NCBI RefSeq assembly: GCF_016918855.1 | Contig: NZ_JADKYB010000004.1 | Span: 1 to 64,000 of the forward strand | Direction: 5' to 3' | Origin: Actinacidiphila acididurans | GTDB lineage: Bacteria; Actinomycetota; Actinomycetes; Streptomycetales; Streptomycetaceae | Length of the DNA: 64,000 bases | Part shown: one piece after another, positions 1 through 9,958 of the stretch | Position numbering within the stretch: the stretch's first letter is position 1 | Layout of the letters: the number at the start of each line of letters is the position of its first letter | The notes under the pieces: model-generated | Database searches by the model: none | What the model saw: only the letters and a program-made list of their open reading frames with translations | What the model was told of the DNA's origin: nothing | Position numbers and translations under genes: made by a program

Positions 1-1
1 A

Positions 2-133
2 TACACCTACGAACTCGACAGCAACGGCAACCCCTACGTATCCGATCCCGCCAGTCCCCCGCAGCCCCCCGTCTTCGGTGACCCGAACGTCGCGTTCGGC
101 ATCGCCGTCCTCATGCAAACGGCCCCCAATTAA
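2..133 (+). CDS. C-terminal fragment of an unidentified protein (5' truncated)
   Basis: An open frame enters from the left edge and ends at TAA 131-133, giving 43 residues that finish in VAFGIAVLMQTAPN. The peptide is Pro/Asn/Asp-rich and has no motif I recognise. It ends 19 nt before the start codon of the RHS gene, so the two are probably co-transcribed; the strong SD of the next gene lies directly after this stop. The function cannot be judged from the fragment. Confidence 0.55.
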   Translation, partial: YTYELDSNGNPYVSDPASPPQPPVFGDPNVAFGIAVLMQTAPN

Positions 134-152
134 TCCCCTTGAGGAGGTTGCT

Positions 153-3100
153 GTGGTTGGTCTTGGTCTTGGTCCTGTCCTTGGGGCGCGTACCTTTCGC
201 CGGAAGTCTTTCCGGGGCATGCGGAGCATGCTGGCGGCGAGCCTGGGGCCGGTGCTGACGGTGGGCGGGATGGCGTTGCCCCCGGCCGCGGTGGCTGCCG
301 CCGGCGTGACGGGGGCGGCAGTTGTGGCCGCGGCCAGCGTGGCGGCGGCGCCGCCGGCAAAGGCGTCCACCCCGCCGGGCAAGGCGCTTGTGCTGCTTCA
401 GAACGGCGAGACGACCGCCCCGGAGACGCCCGCGCTCCAGGCGGCGGGGTGGGCGGTGACCCAGGCGACGCCGGCGCAGTGGCTGGCGGACTCCGCGAGC
501 ACCTTCGAGTCGTACGCGGTGCTGGTGATCGGCGACCCGTCGACGACGAGTTCCTGTTCGACGCTGACGCCGACAACGGCCACGTCGGGCACGGACGCGA
601 TCGGGACAACGTGGCGGTCCGCCGTGACAGGGAACGTCGCGGTGCTGGGAACCGCGCCGGCGGCGGGCACGACGGCGGCGAGCAACCTGGTAGACGCCTC
701 GGTGGGGTACGCGGCGTCCGGGTACTCGTCGGCGGCGGGCACGGGCACCGGCCTGTACGTGTCGTTGAACTGCGAATACAAGACCGCGGCGGCGAAGACG
801 GCGGTGCCGCTGCTCAGCGGCGTGGAGGGCATCGGCACGGCCGGCGGCCTGACCGTCCAGGGGAGCCTGTCGTGCGGCGACCCGGGCACTGTGAACAAGT
901 GGGCGGCAGCGGCAGCGGGCACGTTCGGCGCGGTCACCAACAGCTCGCTGGGGACGGGATCGTGGGCGTCGCCCGGGTGCCCGGTGCAGGAGGCGTTCAA
1001 CTCCTGGCCCGCGATGTTCACCCCGGTGGCCCTCGACGCCGCCCCGGACGTGACGGCCGACTTCACCGCCTCCGACGGCGTCTCGGGGCAGCCGTACGTG
1101 CTGCTCGGGCAGCCGGTGTCGGCCGCGACCACGGCGCTCGCGCCGGGTGCGGGCGGTGAGGTGCTGGCGGGCACCACGGCGGGCAGCGGGAACGCCGCGG
1201 CGCCGGGTGTGGTCCAGGCGACGGCGGCCGATCCGGTGAACACCGAGAACGGCGACTTCACGCAGTCGTCCGCCGACTTCTCGGTCCCGGGGTTCGGCCC
1301 GGCGCTCGATTTCACCCGGACGTACGACGCGCAGGCCGCCCGGCGGCAGACGGTGGCCGGGCCGCCCGGGCCGCTGGGCTACGGGTGGACGGATGACTGG
1401 GCGACGTCGCTGACGCTCCAGCGGCCTGTGCCGGGTGACATCTACACGGTGAACCCGGCCGGGGTATACCCGTTCGAGCCGGTTGACATGGTGTCGGACG
1501 CCGCCGGGGACGTGTTCTACGCCGATGCCACGGCCAACGACGTGGTGGAGGTCGCCGCGGCGAGCCACACGCAGTTCGGGATCTCGATGACGGCGGGGCA
1601 CGCGTACGTGGTCGCGGGCAGTTCCTCGGGGGCGTCCGGCCACTCCGGCGACGGCGGGCCGGCCACCTCGGCGCTGCTGAACGAGCCGTGGAGCCTGACC
1701 CTCGACGGCTCGGGCAACCTGTTCATCGCCGACATGCTCAACAACCGGGTCCAGGAGGTCCCGGCGGCGACCGGGACGCAGTTCGGCATCGCGATGACCG
1801 TCGATGACATGTACACGGTCGTGGGCAGCGCGAGCGGCACGGCGGGCTCGTCCGGCGACGGCGGTCCGGCCACCTCGGCGAGGCTTGACAACCCCGCCAG
1901 CGTGCGGACGGACGGCGAGGGGAACCTGTACATCTCCGACAGCCAGAATTTCCGCGTCCAGGAGGTGCCCGTCGCCACGGGCACCCAGCGGGGGCAGTCG
2001 ATGACCGCCGGGGACATGTACACGATCGCGGGGAAGGCCGGCACCAGCCAGTATTCGGGGGACGGCGGGCCGGCCACATCCGCCAGGTTCATCTCCCCCT
2101 CCGGAATGACGCTGGACGCCGCGGGTGACCTGTACATCGCCGACGACTACGTGAACGTGGTCCGGGAGATCCCTGCGGTGACCGGCACCCAATGGGGCCG
2201 GGCCATGACGGCCAGCGACATCTACACGATCGCGGGAAGCTCGTCGGTGGAGGGGACGGGCGGCAGCGCCGGGGATGGCGGTCCCGCTACGTCGGCGGAC
2301 CTGAACGGGCCGGACGGCGTCGTGACGGACACGGCCGGCGACCTGTACATCAGCGACGGCAACAACAACCGGCTGCAGGAAGTCCCGGTGGCCAGCGGAA
2401 CCCAGTGGGGCCAGTCGATGACCGCCGGCGACATGTACACGGTCATCGGCTCGTCCATGGCGGCGGGCGACACCGGCGACGGCGGCCCGGCCACCGCGGC
2501 CGAGATCAATTCGCCCGGGCCCGTCACCTTCGACACCAGCGGCAGCATGCTGGTCCCTGACCCCATCGACTCCAAGATCCGCGAGGTCTTCGCCACCACC
2601 AGCCAGCAGTTCAACACCGGCCCGGCCGGCACCGGGATCACCGTGAACCAGGCCGATGGCTCGAAGGTCACCTTCTACCCGAAAAGCGGCGGCACCTGCA
2701 CCACCCCCTATGTCGCAGCCAGCGGCAGCACCTACTGCACCCTCCCGCAGAACGTGAACGCCACCCTCACCTACAGCTCCTCGGGCGGCACTTACACCTA
2801 CACGCCCACCCCCGGCACCAGTTACACCTACTCCGCCAGCACCGGCGCGCTCGTGTCGGAGTCCGACGCCGTGGGCGACACCCTGACGGTGACAGCGGGC
2901 AGACCATCGCCCGGCAGCGGGAACTGCCCGTCAGCGGCCGGCTCCTGCACGATGATCACCGCGGCCTCCGGCCGCTCGCTGGTGCTGGGCAGCAACTCCG
3001 GCGGCCTGGTCACCTCCGTCACCGACCCCCTCGGCCGCCGGTGGGCCTACGCCTACAATTCGGCCAGCCAGCTTGTCTCGGCCACCGACCCGATGGGCAA

Positions 3101-6100
3101 CGTCACCTCTTACACCTACGGAGCAGGCTCCACCGGCAACCCGCAGCTCGCCAGCGACCTGCTCACGATCACCAGCCCGAACGCCCAGCCCGGCGGCCCG
3201 GACGCGGGTGATTCCACCGTCAACGTCTACGACTCCCTGGGCCGGGTGACCTCGCAGACCGACCCGATGGGCTATCAGACCACCTTCAACTACTGTGCCA
3301 ACGCCGCCACCGGCGACTGCATGAACCCCGCCACCGGCACCGGCATCGTCACCGTGACCGACCCTGACGGCAACTCCACCGTCTACTCCTACCAGCAGGG
3401 CACCCTCGCCTCTACGTCCACCTTTACCGGCACCACGCTGACATCGGAGACCGACGAGCAGCCGAATACGACGAGCGGCACGCTGCTCGATGCGACGAGC
3501 ACTGACGGCGACGGCAACCAGACCACGTACAACTACGACAAGACCGGCGACCTGACGTCATCCACCGATCCGTCCGGGACCACTACGACCAGCACCTACA
3601 CGGCGCCGGGCGAGAACAACTGCAACACCGAGGGCGCGGCGTCCGCAGCGTGCTCCAGCGACGCGCCGCCGGCAGCGGTGGCACCGGGTGGCCCGATCGG
3701 CGCGCCGACTTCCGCCCCGCCAAGGGGTGTCACGTACACCCTGCACGACACCGACGGAAACACGCTGTACACCGATACCGGCGTGTACGAGCCCGGCTCG
3801 TCGACGGCGGCCTATCAGCAGGTCACGTACACCCTGTACAAGGGCAACTCCGTCACCGTGGGCGGCACCACGGTGTCCTGCACGGCCACCCCACCGAGCC
3901 AGGCCCTACCGTGCGCGAAGATTGACGCCGACGGGGTGGTCACCCAGCTCACGTACAACTCGGCAGGAGACCTGACGTCGTCCTCGACCCCGGACGGCAA
4001 CGGCTCTGAGGTCGCCATCACCAGCTACGCGTACGACGGGGACGGCGAGCAGACCAACCAGACGCTGCCAGACGGAAACCTGTCCGGAGCGAACGCCGGA
4101 AACTACACCACCGTCACCGCCTACAACGCCGACGGCAAGAAGACCTCGGTCTCCGCCGGGGCGGGCAGCGGCGCGACGGTTACCGCCCGCACCACCACCT
4201 ACGGATACGACGCCGACGGCAACCAGATGTCGGTCAAGGACCCGCGGGGCTACACCACCACGACGGCCTACACCGCCAACGACAAGGCCACGCTGGTCAC
4301 CGACCCGGACGGCCACGCGACGCTCACCTGCTACGACGGTGCCGGGAACGCCGCCCAGACCGTCCCGGCGACCGGGGTCGCCGCCAATGGCCTGAATGCG
4401 GCGTCCTGCCCTACATCGTACCCGGCGGGCTACACCGAGCGTCTGGCATCCGACGCCACCACCACCACCTACAGCGCGGGGGGCGAGAAGACCGCCCAGA
4501 CAGCCCCTGCCCCGGCGGACCAGTCCGGCACCGAGACCACCACGTACACCTACGACTCAGCCGGCCGCACTACCAAGGTGGTGGCCCCGCCGACCAGCAG
4601 CGCCTCCGGCGCGCCCGGCAACGTCACGACCGAGACCTACACCCCCGAAGGAGCCATCGCGACCCAGACGACCGGCTACGGCACGTCCACTGCGGCCACC
4701 ACTGTCTACTGCTACGACAGCGATGGAAACAGGACGGCTGTGATTCCCGGTGACGGGAACACCTCCGCCGCCACGGCCTGCTCCGGGTCTTCCCCGTTCG
4801 CAACGACCTACGCCTACGACTCCGCGGGGGAGAGGGTCTCCCAGGTCACCCCGGACACCAGCGCGGACAGCGCCGGGGGTACCACCACCTGGACCTACGA
4901 CCCGGCCGGCAACCCGCTCACGACTACTGACCCAGCGGGCGTGACCACCACCTACACCTATACCCCGGCGGGCAAGGAGGCGACGGTCAGCTACTCCGGC
5001 TCCGCCGCCCACTCCGTCACCCTTGGCTACGACGCCGACGGCAGCAAGGTCTCGATGGCCGACGCCACCGGGACCACCACCAGTATCTATGACCCGTTCG
5101 GCGAGCTGACGTCCACCACCAACGGCCACGGCCAGAACGTGGGCTACGGCTACGACGCCGCTGGCAACACGACCGGCATCACCTACCCGCTGCCGTCCAC
5201 CGCCACCTGGGCCACGACGCACACGGTGGGCTACGCCTACGACCACGCCGGCAACCTCACCGCGGTCACCGACTTCGCGGGCAATGCCATCGGCGTGACC
5301 AACAACGCGGACGGCCTGGCCACCAAGCGGACGCTCGGCGCGACCGGCGACACCATCACCACCGGCTATGACAACTCGAACCGGACCTCCTCGATCTCCC
5401 TCGAGAACTCGTCCGGCACCACGCTGCGGTCACTCGCCTACGGCGACGCCCCCGACGGCAGCATCCTCACCGAGACCGACTCCCCGACCAGCGCGGGAAC
5501 GTCGAAGACCTACGCCTACACCGCGCAGGACCAGCTGTCCTCGGAGGTGAACTCCCAGAGCGTCGGGTACGCATACGACGCCTCCGGCAGCCTGACCGGC
5601 CTGCCCGGCAAGGCGACGGGGAGCTACGACAACGCTGGCGAGCTCACCAGCTCGACCAAGTCGGGGACGGTCACCAGCTACACCTACAACGCGGACGGTC
5701 AGCGCACCCGCGCCACTACTGGCGGCGCCACCACCGGGGCGGCGAGCTGGAACGGGGCCGGCGAGCTGACCAGCTACACCGACAGCACCGACGCAATGAC
5801 CGCGGCCGGCTACGACGGTGAGGGCCTCCGCGCTGCCAGCACCGACTCCGCGGGCACTCAGTACTACACCTGGCGGAACACCGGCGCGAGCACGCCGGAG
5901 CTCCTGATGGACGGCTCGAACGCCTACGTTTACGGCACCGACGGGTCCCCCGCCGAGCAGGTCGACCTGTCCTCCGGGACGGCCGGCTACCTGATGACGG
6001 ACTCCCTTGGCTCCGTCCGCAGCACGATCAGCGCCAGCGGCGCCCTCACCGGCAGCGCCACCTACGACGCCTACGGCAACCCCCTGACCCCCGGTGGCCT

Positions 6101-6656
6101 GACCGCCACCACCCCGTTCGGCTACGCGGGGTACTACACCGACGGAACCGGGCTGGACTACCTCGTCAACCGCTACTACGACCCGGCGACCGGGCAGTTC
6201 ATGTCCGTGGACCCGCTGACGTCCACCACCAACGCCCCGTACGCGTATGCCGCGGGCAACCCCGCGACCTACACCGACCCCAACGGCCAGAGCGCGGTCA
6301 ACTGCAATTGGTGGGGCGGTTTCGGCTTCAGCAAGTGGGGCGTCAACATCAGGATCCCCGCCGGACAGCTCTGCTCGGAGATTCACGGCAGCGGGCACTG
6401 GGTCAGCTACGTCCGGGGCACCTTCGTGGCGGCGTACGTTATCAGCGCCTTCTCCTACGAGTACCGGTTCGCCCACACGAACAGGTCCGTTTACTGGACG
6501 TTCTGGAGCGACCACTACTGCTGCTCCGCCATCTCCAACAACGACGCCTACCACTACACGAACCGGAACCTGTCGGACGGTCCCTTCTGGACCACCTTCT
6601 GGGTGGACTGGCGGGCCCGCAATACGGTCACCACCACCAGCAACATCATCGGCTAG
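153..6656 (+). CDS. Secreted RHS/YD-repeat protein with embedded NHL-repeat block
   Basis: GTG 153 is chosen because GAGGAGG (141-147) sits 5 nt upstream; an ATG at 78 would overlap the previous gene. The 2167-aa product begins with an Arg-rich n-region and a long Ala/Val hydrophobic stretch, so export is likely. A DUF6531-like segment (NTENGDFTQSSADFSVPGFG) lies near nt 1234-1340. Five NHL-like units with a GDGGPAT signature follow at about nt 1640-2500, roughly 68 residues apart. Many YD repeats (YDAAGN, YNADG types) then run from about nt 3000 to 6000. The RHS core signature (GYAGYYTDGTGLDYLVNRYYDPATG) is at about 6120-6200. The last ~119 residues after DPNGQ are unrelated to the repeats, aromatic and with several Cys (CNWWGG, HYCCSA). 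By family knowledge RHS shells encapsulate a variable C-terminal toxin; whether this tail is toxic is inference. No obvious immunity gene follows. Confidence 0.9.
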   Translation: MVGLGLGPVLGARTFRRKSFRGMRSMLAASLGPVLTVGGMALPPAAVAAAGVTGAAVVAAASVAAAPPAKASTPPGKALVLLQNGETTAPETPALQAAGWAVTQATPAQWLADSASTFESYAVLVIGDPSTTSSCSTLTPTTATSGTDAIGTTWRSAVTGNVAVLGTAPAAGTTAASNLVDASVGYAASGYSSAAGTGTGLYVSLNCEYKTAAAKTAVPLLSGVEGIGTAGGLTVQGSLSCGDPGTVNKWAAAAAGTFGAVTNSSLGTGSWASPGCPVQEAFNSWPAMFTPVALDAAPDVTADFTASDGVSGQPYVLLGQPVSAATTALAPGAGGEVLAGTTAGSGNAAAPGVVQATAADPVNTENGDFTQSSADFSVPGFGPALDFTRTYDAQAARRQTVAGPPGPLGYGWTDDWATSLTLQRPVPGDIYTVNPAGVYPFEPVDMVSDAAGDVFYADATANDVVEVAAASHTQFGISMTAGHAYVVAGSSSGASGHSGDGGPATSALLNEPWSLTLDGSGNLFIADMLNNRVQEVPAATGTQFGIAMTVDDMYTVVGSASGTAGSSGDGGPATSARLDNPASVRTDGEGNLYISDSQNFRVQEVPVATGTQRGQSMTAGDMYTIAGKAGTSQYSGDGGPATSARFISPSGMTLDAAGDLYIADDYVNVVREIPAVTGTQWGRAMTASDIYTIAGSSSVEGTGGSAGDGGPATSADLNGPDGVVTDTAGDLYISDGNNNRLQEVPVASGTQWGQSMTAGDMYTVIGSSMAAGDTGDGGPATAAEINSPGPVTFDTSGSMLVPDPIDSKIREVFATTSQQFNTGPAGTGITVNQADGSKVTFYPKSGGTCTTPYVAASGSTYCTLPQNVNATLTYSSSGGTYTYTPTPGTSYTYSASTGALVSESDAVGDTLTVTAGRPSPGSGNCPSAAGSCTMITAASGRSLVLGSNSGGLVTSVTDPLGRRWAYAYNSASQLVSATDPMGNVTSYTYGAGSTGNPQLASDLLTITSPNAQPGGPDAGDSTVNVYDSLGRVTSQTDPMGYQTTFNYCANAATGDCMNPATGTGIVTVTDPDGNSTVYSYQQGTLASTSTFTGTTLTSETDEQPNTTSGTLLDATSTDGDGNQTTYNYDKTGDLTSSTDPSGTTTTSTYTAPGENNCNTEGAASAACSSDAPPAAVAPGGPIGAPTSAPPRGVTYTLHDTDGNTLYTDTGVYEPGSSTAAYQQVTYTLYKGNSVTVGGTTVSCTATPPSQALPCAKIDADGVVTQLTYNSAGDLTSSSTPDGNGSEVAITSYAYDGDGEQTNQTLPDGNLSGANAGNYTTVTAYNADGKKTSVSAGAGSGATVTARTTTYGYDADGNQMSVKDPRGYTTTTAYTANDKATLVTDPDGHATLTCYDGAGNAAQTVPATGVAANGLNAASCPTSYPAGYTERLASDATTTTYSAGGEKTAQTAPAPADQSGTETTTYTYDSAGRTTKVVAPPTSSASGAPGNVTTETYTPEGAIATQTTGYGTSTAATTVYCYDSDGNRTAVIPGDGNTSAATACSGSSPFATTYAYDSAGERVSQVTPDTSADSAGGTTTWTYDPAGNPLTTTDPAGVTTTYTYTPAGKEATVSYSGSAAHSVTLGYDADGSKVSMADATGTTTSIYDPFGELTSTTNGHGQNVGYGYDAAGNTTGITYPLPSTATWATTHTVGYAYDHAGNLTAVTDFAGNAIGVTNNADGLATKRTLGATGDTITTGYDNSNRTSSISLENSSGTTLRSLAYGDAPDGSILTETDSPTSAGTSKTYAYTAQDQLSSEVNSQSVGYAYDASGSLTGLPGKATGSYDNAGELTSSTKSGTVTSYTYNADGQRTRATTGGATTGAASWNGAGELTSYTDSTDAMTAAGYDGEGLRAASTDSAGTQYYTWRNTGASTPELLMDGSNAYVYGTDGSPAEQVDLSSGTAGYLMTDSLGSVRSTISASGALTGSATYDAYGNPLTPGGLTATTPFGYAGYYTDGTGLDYLVNRYYDPATGQFMSVDPLTSTTNAPYAYAAGNPATYTDPNGQSAVNCNWWGGFGFSKWGVNIRIPAGQLCSEIHGSGHWVSYVRGTFVAAYVISAFSYEYRFAHTNRSVYWTFWSDHYCCSAISNNDAYHYTNRNLSDGPFWTTFWVDWRARNTVTTTSNIIG

Positions 6657-6660
6657 CGCA

Positions 6661-7200
6661 TCATCCGCGCTGGCGAGCCGGGTTAAGGGGCTGGGGAGGC
6701 CACCACCTCCCCAGCCCCGCCGTACAGAGATCGGCCTGGACACCCGCCATGGGAGTGCCTGATAAACGGCCCTGCGTGTGCACGGCTGTCACTGGCGGAT
6801 GGTCGCGGACGTGCCGGTCGACGGCCGCTCCGGCGCTGTGCGGGGCGATGCGGGGCGGTGGCACGTAGCGGCTGGCGGCCGAGTGGACCTGCTCGGCCGA
6901 CCACTCGGGAGGGTCGGCGCGCAGCCGGTCCGCGTACTTCTCGGAGTGCTCCCGTTGCAGCGCGGGCGGCCGGTCCCCCTCGACGAACAGCAGGCGCAGG
7001 CCCCGCGGCAGCGCCTCCCGCGCCCGCAGCAGCCGTTCAAGGACACCTTCCCGAAGATGCGCGACGGCACCCGCCGGGTCGTTCTCGCGGCCGTCGACGA
7101 GCAACGAGCCGTCGCGGCGGACGTCCACCAGGCTCTCACCGCACTCCACGACGGGTATGGCGGCGACCTTCGGACCCGACATCAGGACGCTCTCACTCAT
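6661..7200 (-). pseudogene. Truncated VanX-like D-Ala-D-Ala dipeptidase (M15D) remnant
   Basis: From ATG 7200 (or 7182) the frame reads VAAIPVVECGESLVDVRRDG, then GLRLLFVEGDRPPALQ, EKYADRLRADPPEWSAEQV and APHSAGAAVD. These match the N-terminal two thirds of streptomycete VanX-type zinc dipeptidases, including the SxHxxGxAxD-like zinc motif (PHSAGAAVD). Homology stops at about nt 6815. The remaining residues (RHVRDHPPVTAV onward) look like out-of-frame sequence, and the C-terminal catalytic Glu and second His ligand are missing. The family removes D-Ala-D-Ala in cell-wall turnover or glycopeptide resistance, but this copy should be inactive. No good SD is visible. Confidence 0.6.
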
Positions 7201-7281
7201 GGCGGCGTCATGCCGCAGCCCGCGCCGGGCCCGGTGCTCGTACGCGCTCCTCGTACGGCCGGGGAGGCGGCCGGAACCGGC

Positions 7282-7298
7282 TGTCGAAAGTTTCGACA
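7282..7298. promoter_or_regulatory. Palindromic operator of the CGAAA-N-TTTCG type (xylanase regulation)
   Basis: TGTCGAAA-G-TTTCGACA is a perfect 17-bp inverted repeat. Its core matches the CGAA-N-TTCG element known upstream of Streptomyces xylanase and xyloside genes and bound by BxlR/ROK-type repressors. It lies about 370 bp upstream of the xylanase ATG, further than usual, so it may control this gene through a long leader or may once have served the neighbouring remnant. Confidence 0.55.
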
Positions 7299-7435
7299 TC
7301 GCTGTCCGCAAACCCCTTCACCAGGCAGGTCGAGACCCGATCGAAGCCGTTCACCCCATTCCACCTCTCCCCGTCGTGAACTGGATGAACCTGCCTCCCC
7401 GAGCCCGCCACGCCGGACCGACTCTTTCGAAATAA

Positions 7436-8800
<1,365 letters not shown>

Positions 8801-8808
8801 TCCCCGCC

Positions 8809-8834
8809 TGCCCGGGCGCACCCGCGCCCGGGCA
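8809..8834 (+). terminator. Perfect 11-bp hairpin after the xylanase gene
   Basis: TGCCCGGGCGC pairs with GCGCCCGGGCA across an ACCC loop, 8 nt after the stop codon. It has no T-run, as is usual for high-GC actinomycete terminators. Confidence 0.7.
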
Positions 8835-8876
8835 CACCGGCCGGCCGACAGCACCGGCGTCGGCCGAGCGGACGCG

Positions 8877-8900
8877 TGCGGGCGGGCAAACCCGCCCGCA
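8877..8900 (+). terminator. Second hairpin, tandem terminator
   Basis: TGCGGGCGGG pairs perfectly with CCCGCCCGCA around CAAA, 43 nt after the first hairpin. Together they form a tandem terminator isolating the xylanase unit from the island to its right. Confidence 0.6.
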
Positions 8901-9197
8901 CGGACTCGGTGTTCGCGCCGACACCGGTCCCATGACCGCGGCGACGAGGGAACCGCTGCCGGGCGGCGCCCTCGTCCTGGCCGTACCCGCAGGCCGGCCG
9001 GGACCGCCCGGCCTGCGCTTCGAGGACGCCACGAGCCGAACACCCGCTGATCCGGGCCCGGTCTGAGGGCGGCTGCTGCTGCCACGACCTCCACCTGCAC
9101 CGCCTGCCGGGCCACCGCTCGAATAACGACCAGATGATCCGGACGAAACGGCCTAGTCACAACGTGAGGACGCAACTGACGCGTCATCAGTCCCATC

Positions 9198-9212
9198 CAG
9201 CACCGATCCAGC
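9198..9212. repeat. 15-bp repeat, left copy (island-flanking)
   Basis: CAGCACCGATCCAGC is identical to 23744-23758 in the same orientation, about 14.5 kb apart, bracketing the island genes. A one-mismatch copy sits at 9328-9342. It may be the scar of a site-specific integration or recombination event; no integrase or tRNA is visible beside it. Confidence 0.4.
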
Positions 9213-9327
9213 GCTCGTACCCATGACCAGCGATGACGACAGCTGACGAGGTGTCGCCTACACGTTGAACCGGAACGTTGTGGGCAACGCTGCAATCTGC
9301 AGCGATGGCCAGAAACGGCGCGCGATC

Positions 9328-9342
9328 CAGCACGGATCCAGC
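9328..9342. repeat. 15-bp repeat, second left copy with one mismatch
   Basis: CAGCACGGATCCAGC differs at one base from the copies at 9198 and 23744 and sits 30 bp from the end of the membrane-protein gene. Confidence 0.35.
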
Positions 9343-9371
9343 TATAGGGCTTCATGAAATGCACGGGCCCG

Positions 9372-9896
9372 TCAAAGGATCAGGGCCGCGATGCAGGTGA
9401 GCCCATAAAGGAGCGCGAAGCACACGGGCACCAGCTCCTCCAGCCTCGTGAGAGTGAGATAGCGACTGCCCCATGACGACGACAACAGCCCCCGCTCGGC
9501 GTCGGACCAGGCACGAACCGGCAGCAACCGCTCAAGCGCCCCGACAACGCGCCATTTGACGTCGCTCAGTCGTCGATACGCGTGGATGGTGGCCGCCCAG
9601 AGGAAGCACTGGATCAGGAGAGCACACGTCAGACTGCCGATCGCCCACGCCGAAGCGTGATGCGCGCCGAGGCCGACGGCCACGTTCACGGCCGCGGTGG
9701 CCCCGGTGTTGATGGTCAGAAAGAAGGCGTTGGCGACACCGCGCCGGGCGCTGACACGGTCGGCCATCTCGACATAGAGCTTGTACTGCTCCAGCAGCGC
9801 GGCACGGTGGAGCCGCGACGGCCCGTCCGCGTACTGAGCGGGCCCGACCGTGGAATTCGCCAGCATGTGATCCAGCGCGGCAGTGCTGTGGTGCAT
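9372..9896 (-). CDS. Small membrane protein, RipA/SLATT-like
   Basis: The 174-aa product starts at ATG 9896 with GGGAG 7 nt upstream. The N-terminal motif YKLYVEMADRVSARRGVANAFFLTINT resembles what I recall of the RipA-family octameric membrane proteins and SLATT-type two-TM proteins, which are often found beside nucleotide-signal defence genes. Membrane segments are predicted at about residues 53-75, 80-106 and 153-174, with a basic/amphipathic stretch between the second and third (RRLSDVKWRVVGALERLL). It lies downstream of the NDT-S1 gene on the same strand, separated by a hairpin (9923-9949). A pore-forming or membrane-effector role is inferred from family and context. The assignment comes from motif memory, not a search. 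Confidence 0.65.
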   Translation of the reverse strand: MHHSTAALDHMLANSTVGPAQYADGPSRLHRAALLEQYKLYVEMADRVSARRGVANAFFLTINTGATAAVNVAVGLGAHHASAWAIGSLTCALLIQCFLWAATIHAYRRLSDVKWRVVGALERLLPVRAWSDAERGLLSSSWGSRYLTLTRLEELVPVCFALLYGLTCIAALIL

Positions 9897-9922
9897 GGTC
9901 GTACTCCCTTCGAGTCAACGGA

Positions 9923-9949
9923 ACCGGCCCCACCGTGGGCGGGGCCGGT
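9923..9949 (-). terminator. Hairpin between NDT-S1 gene and membrane-protein gene
   Basis: ACCGGCCCC pairs with GGGGCCGGT across a 9-nt loop, 10 nt after the stop of the NDT-S1 gene. It could end or attenuate transcription before the membrane-protein gene, which has its own SD. Confidence 0.55.
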
Positions 9950-9958
9950 GTCGGGCGA

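Larger units (their letters stand above)
8901..9371. other. Intergenic region with short CAGCAC-GATCCAGC repeats
   Basis: No convincing gene lies between the xylanase terminators and the next stop codon. Two near-identical 15-mers occur: CAGCACCGATCCAGC at 9198-9212 and CAGCACGGATCCAGC at 9328-9342. The first recurs exactly at 23744-23758, on the far side of the defence-like genes. Local sequence is slightly less GC-rich than the coding DNA around it. Confidence 0.45.

Noticed and set aside
111..2192. 693-codon minus-strand frame opposite the RHS gene
   Set aside because: Arg/Gly/His-rich shadow of the plus-strand repeats; no SD, no domain, and the RHS frame has the expected codon bias.
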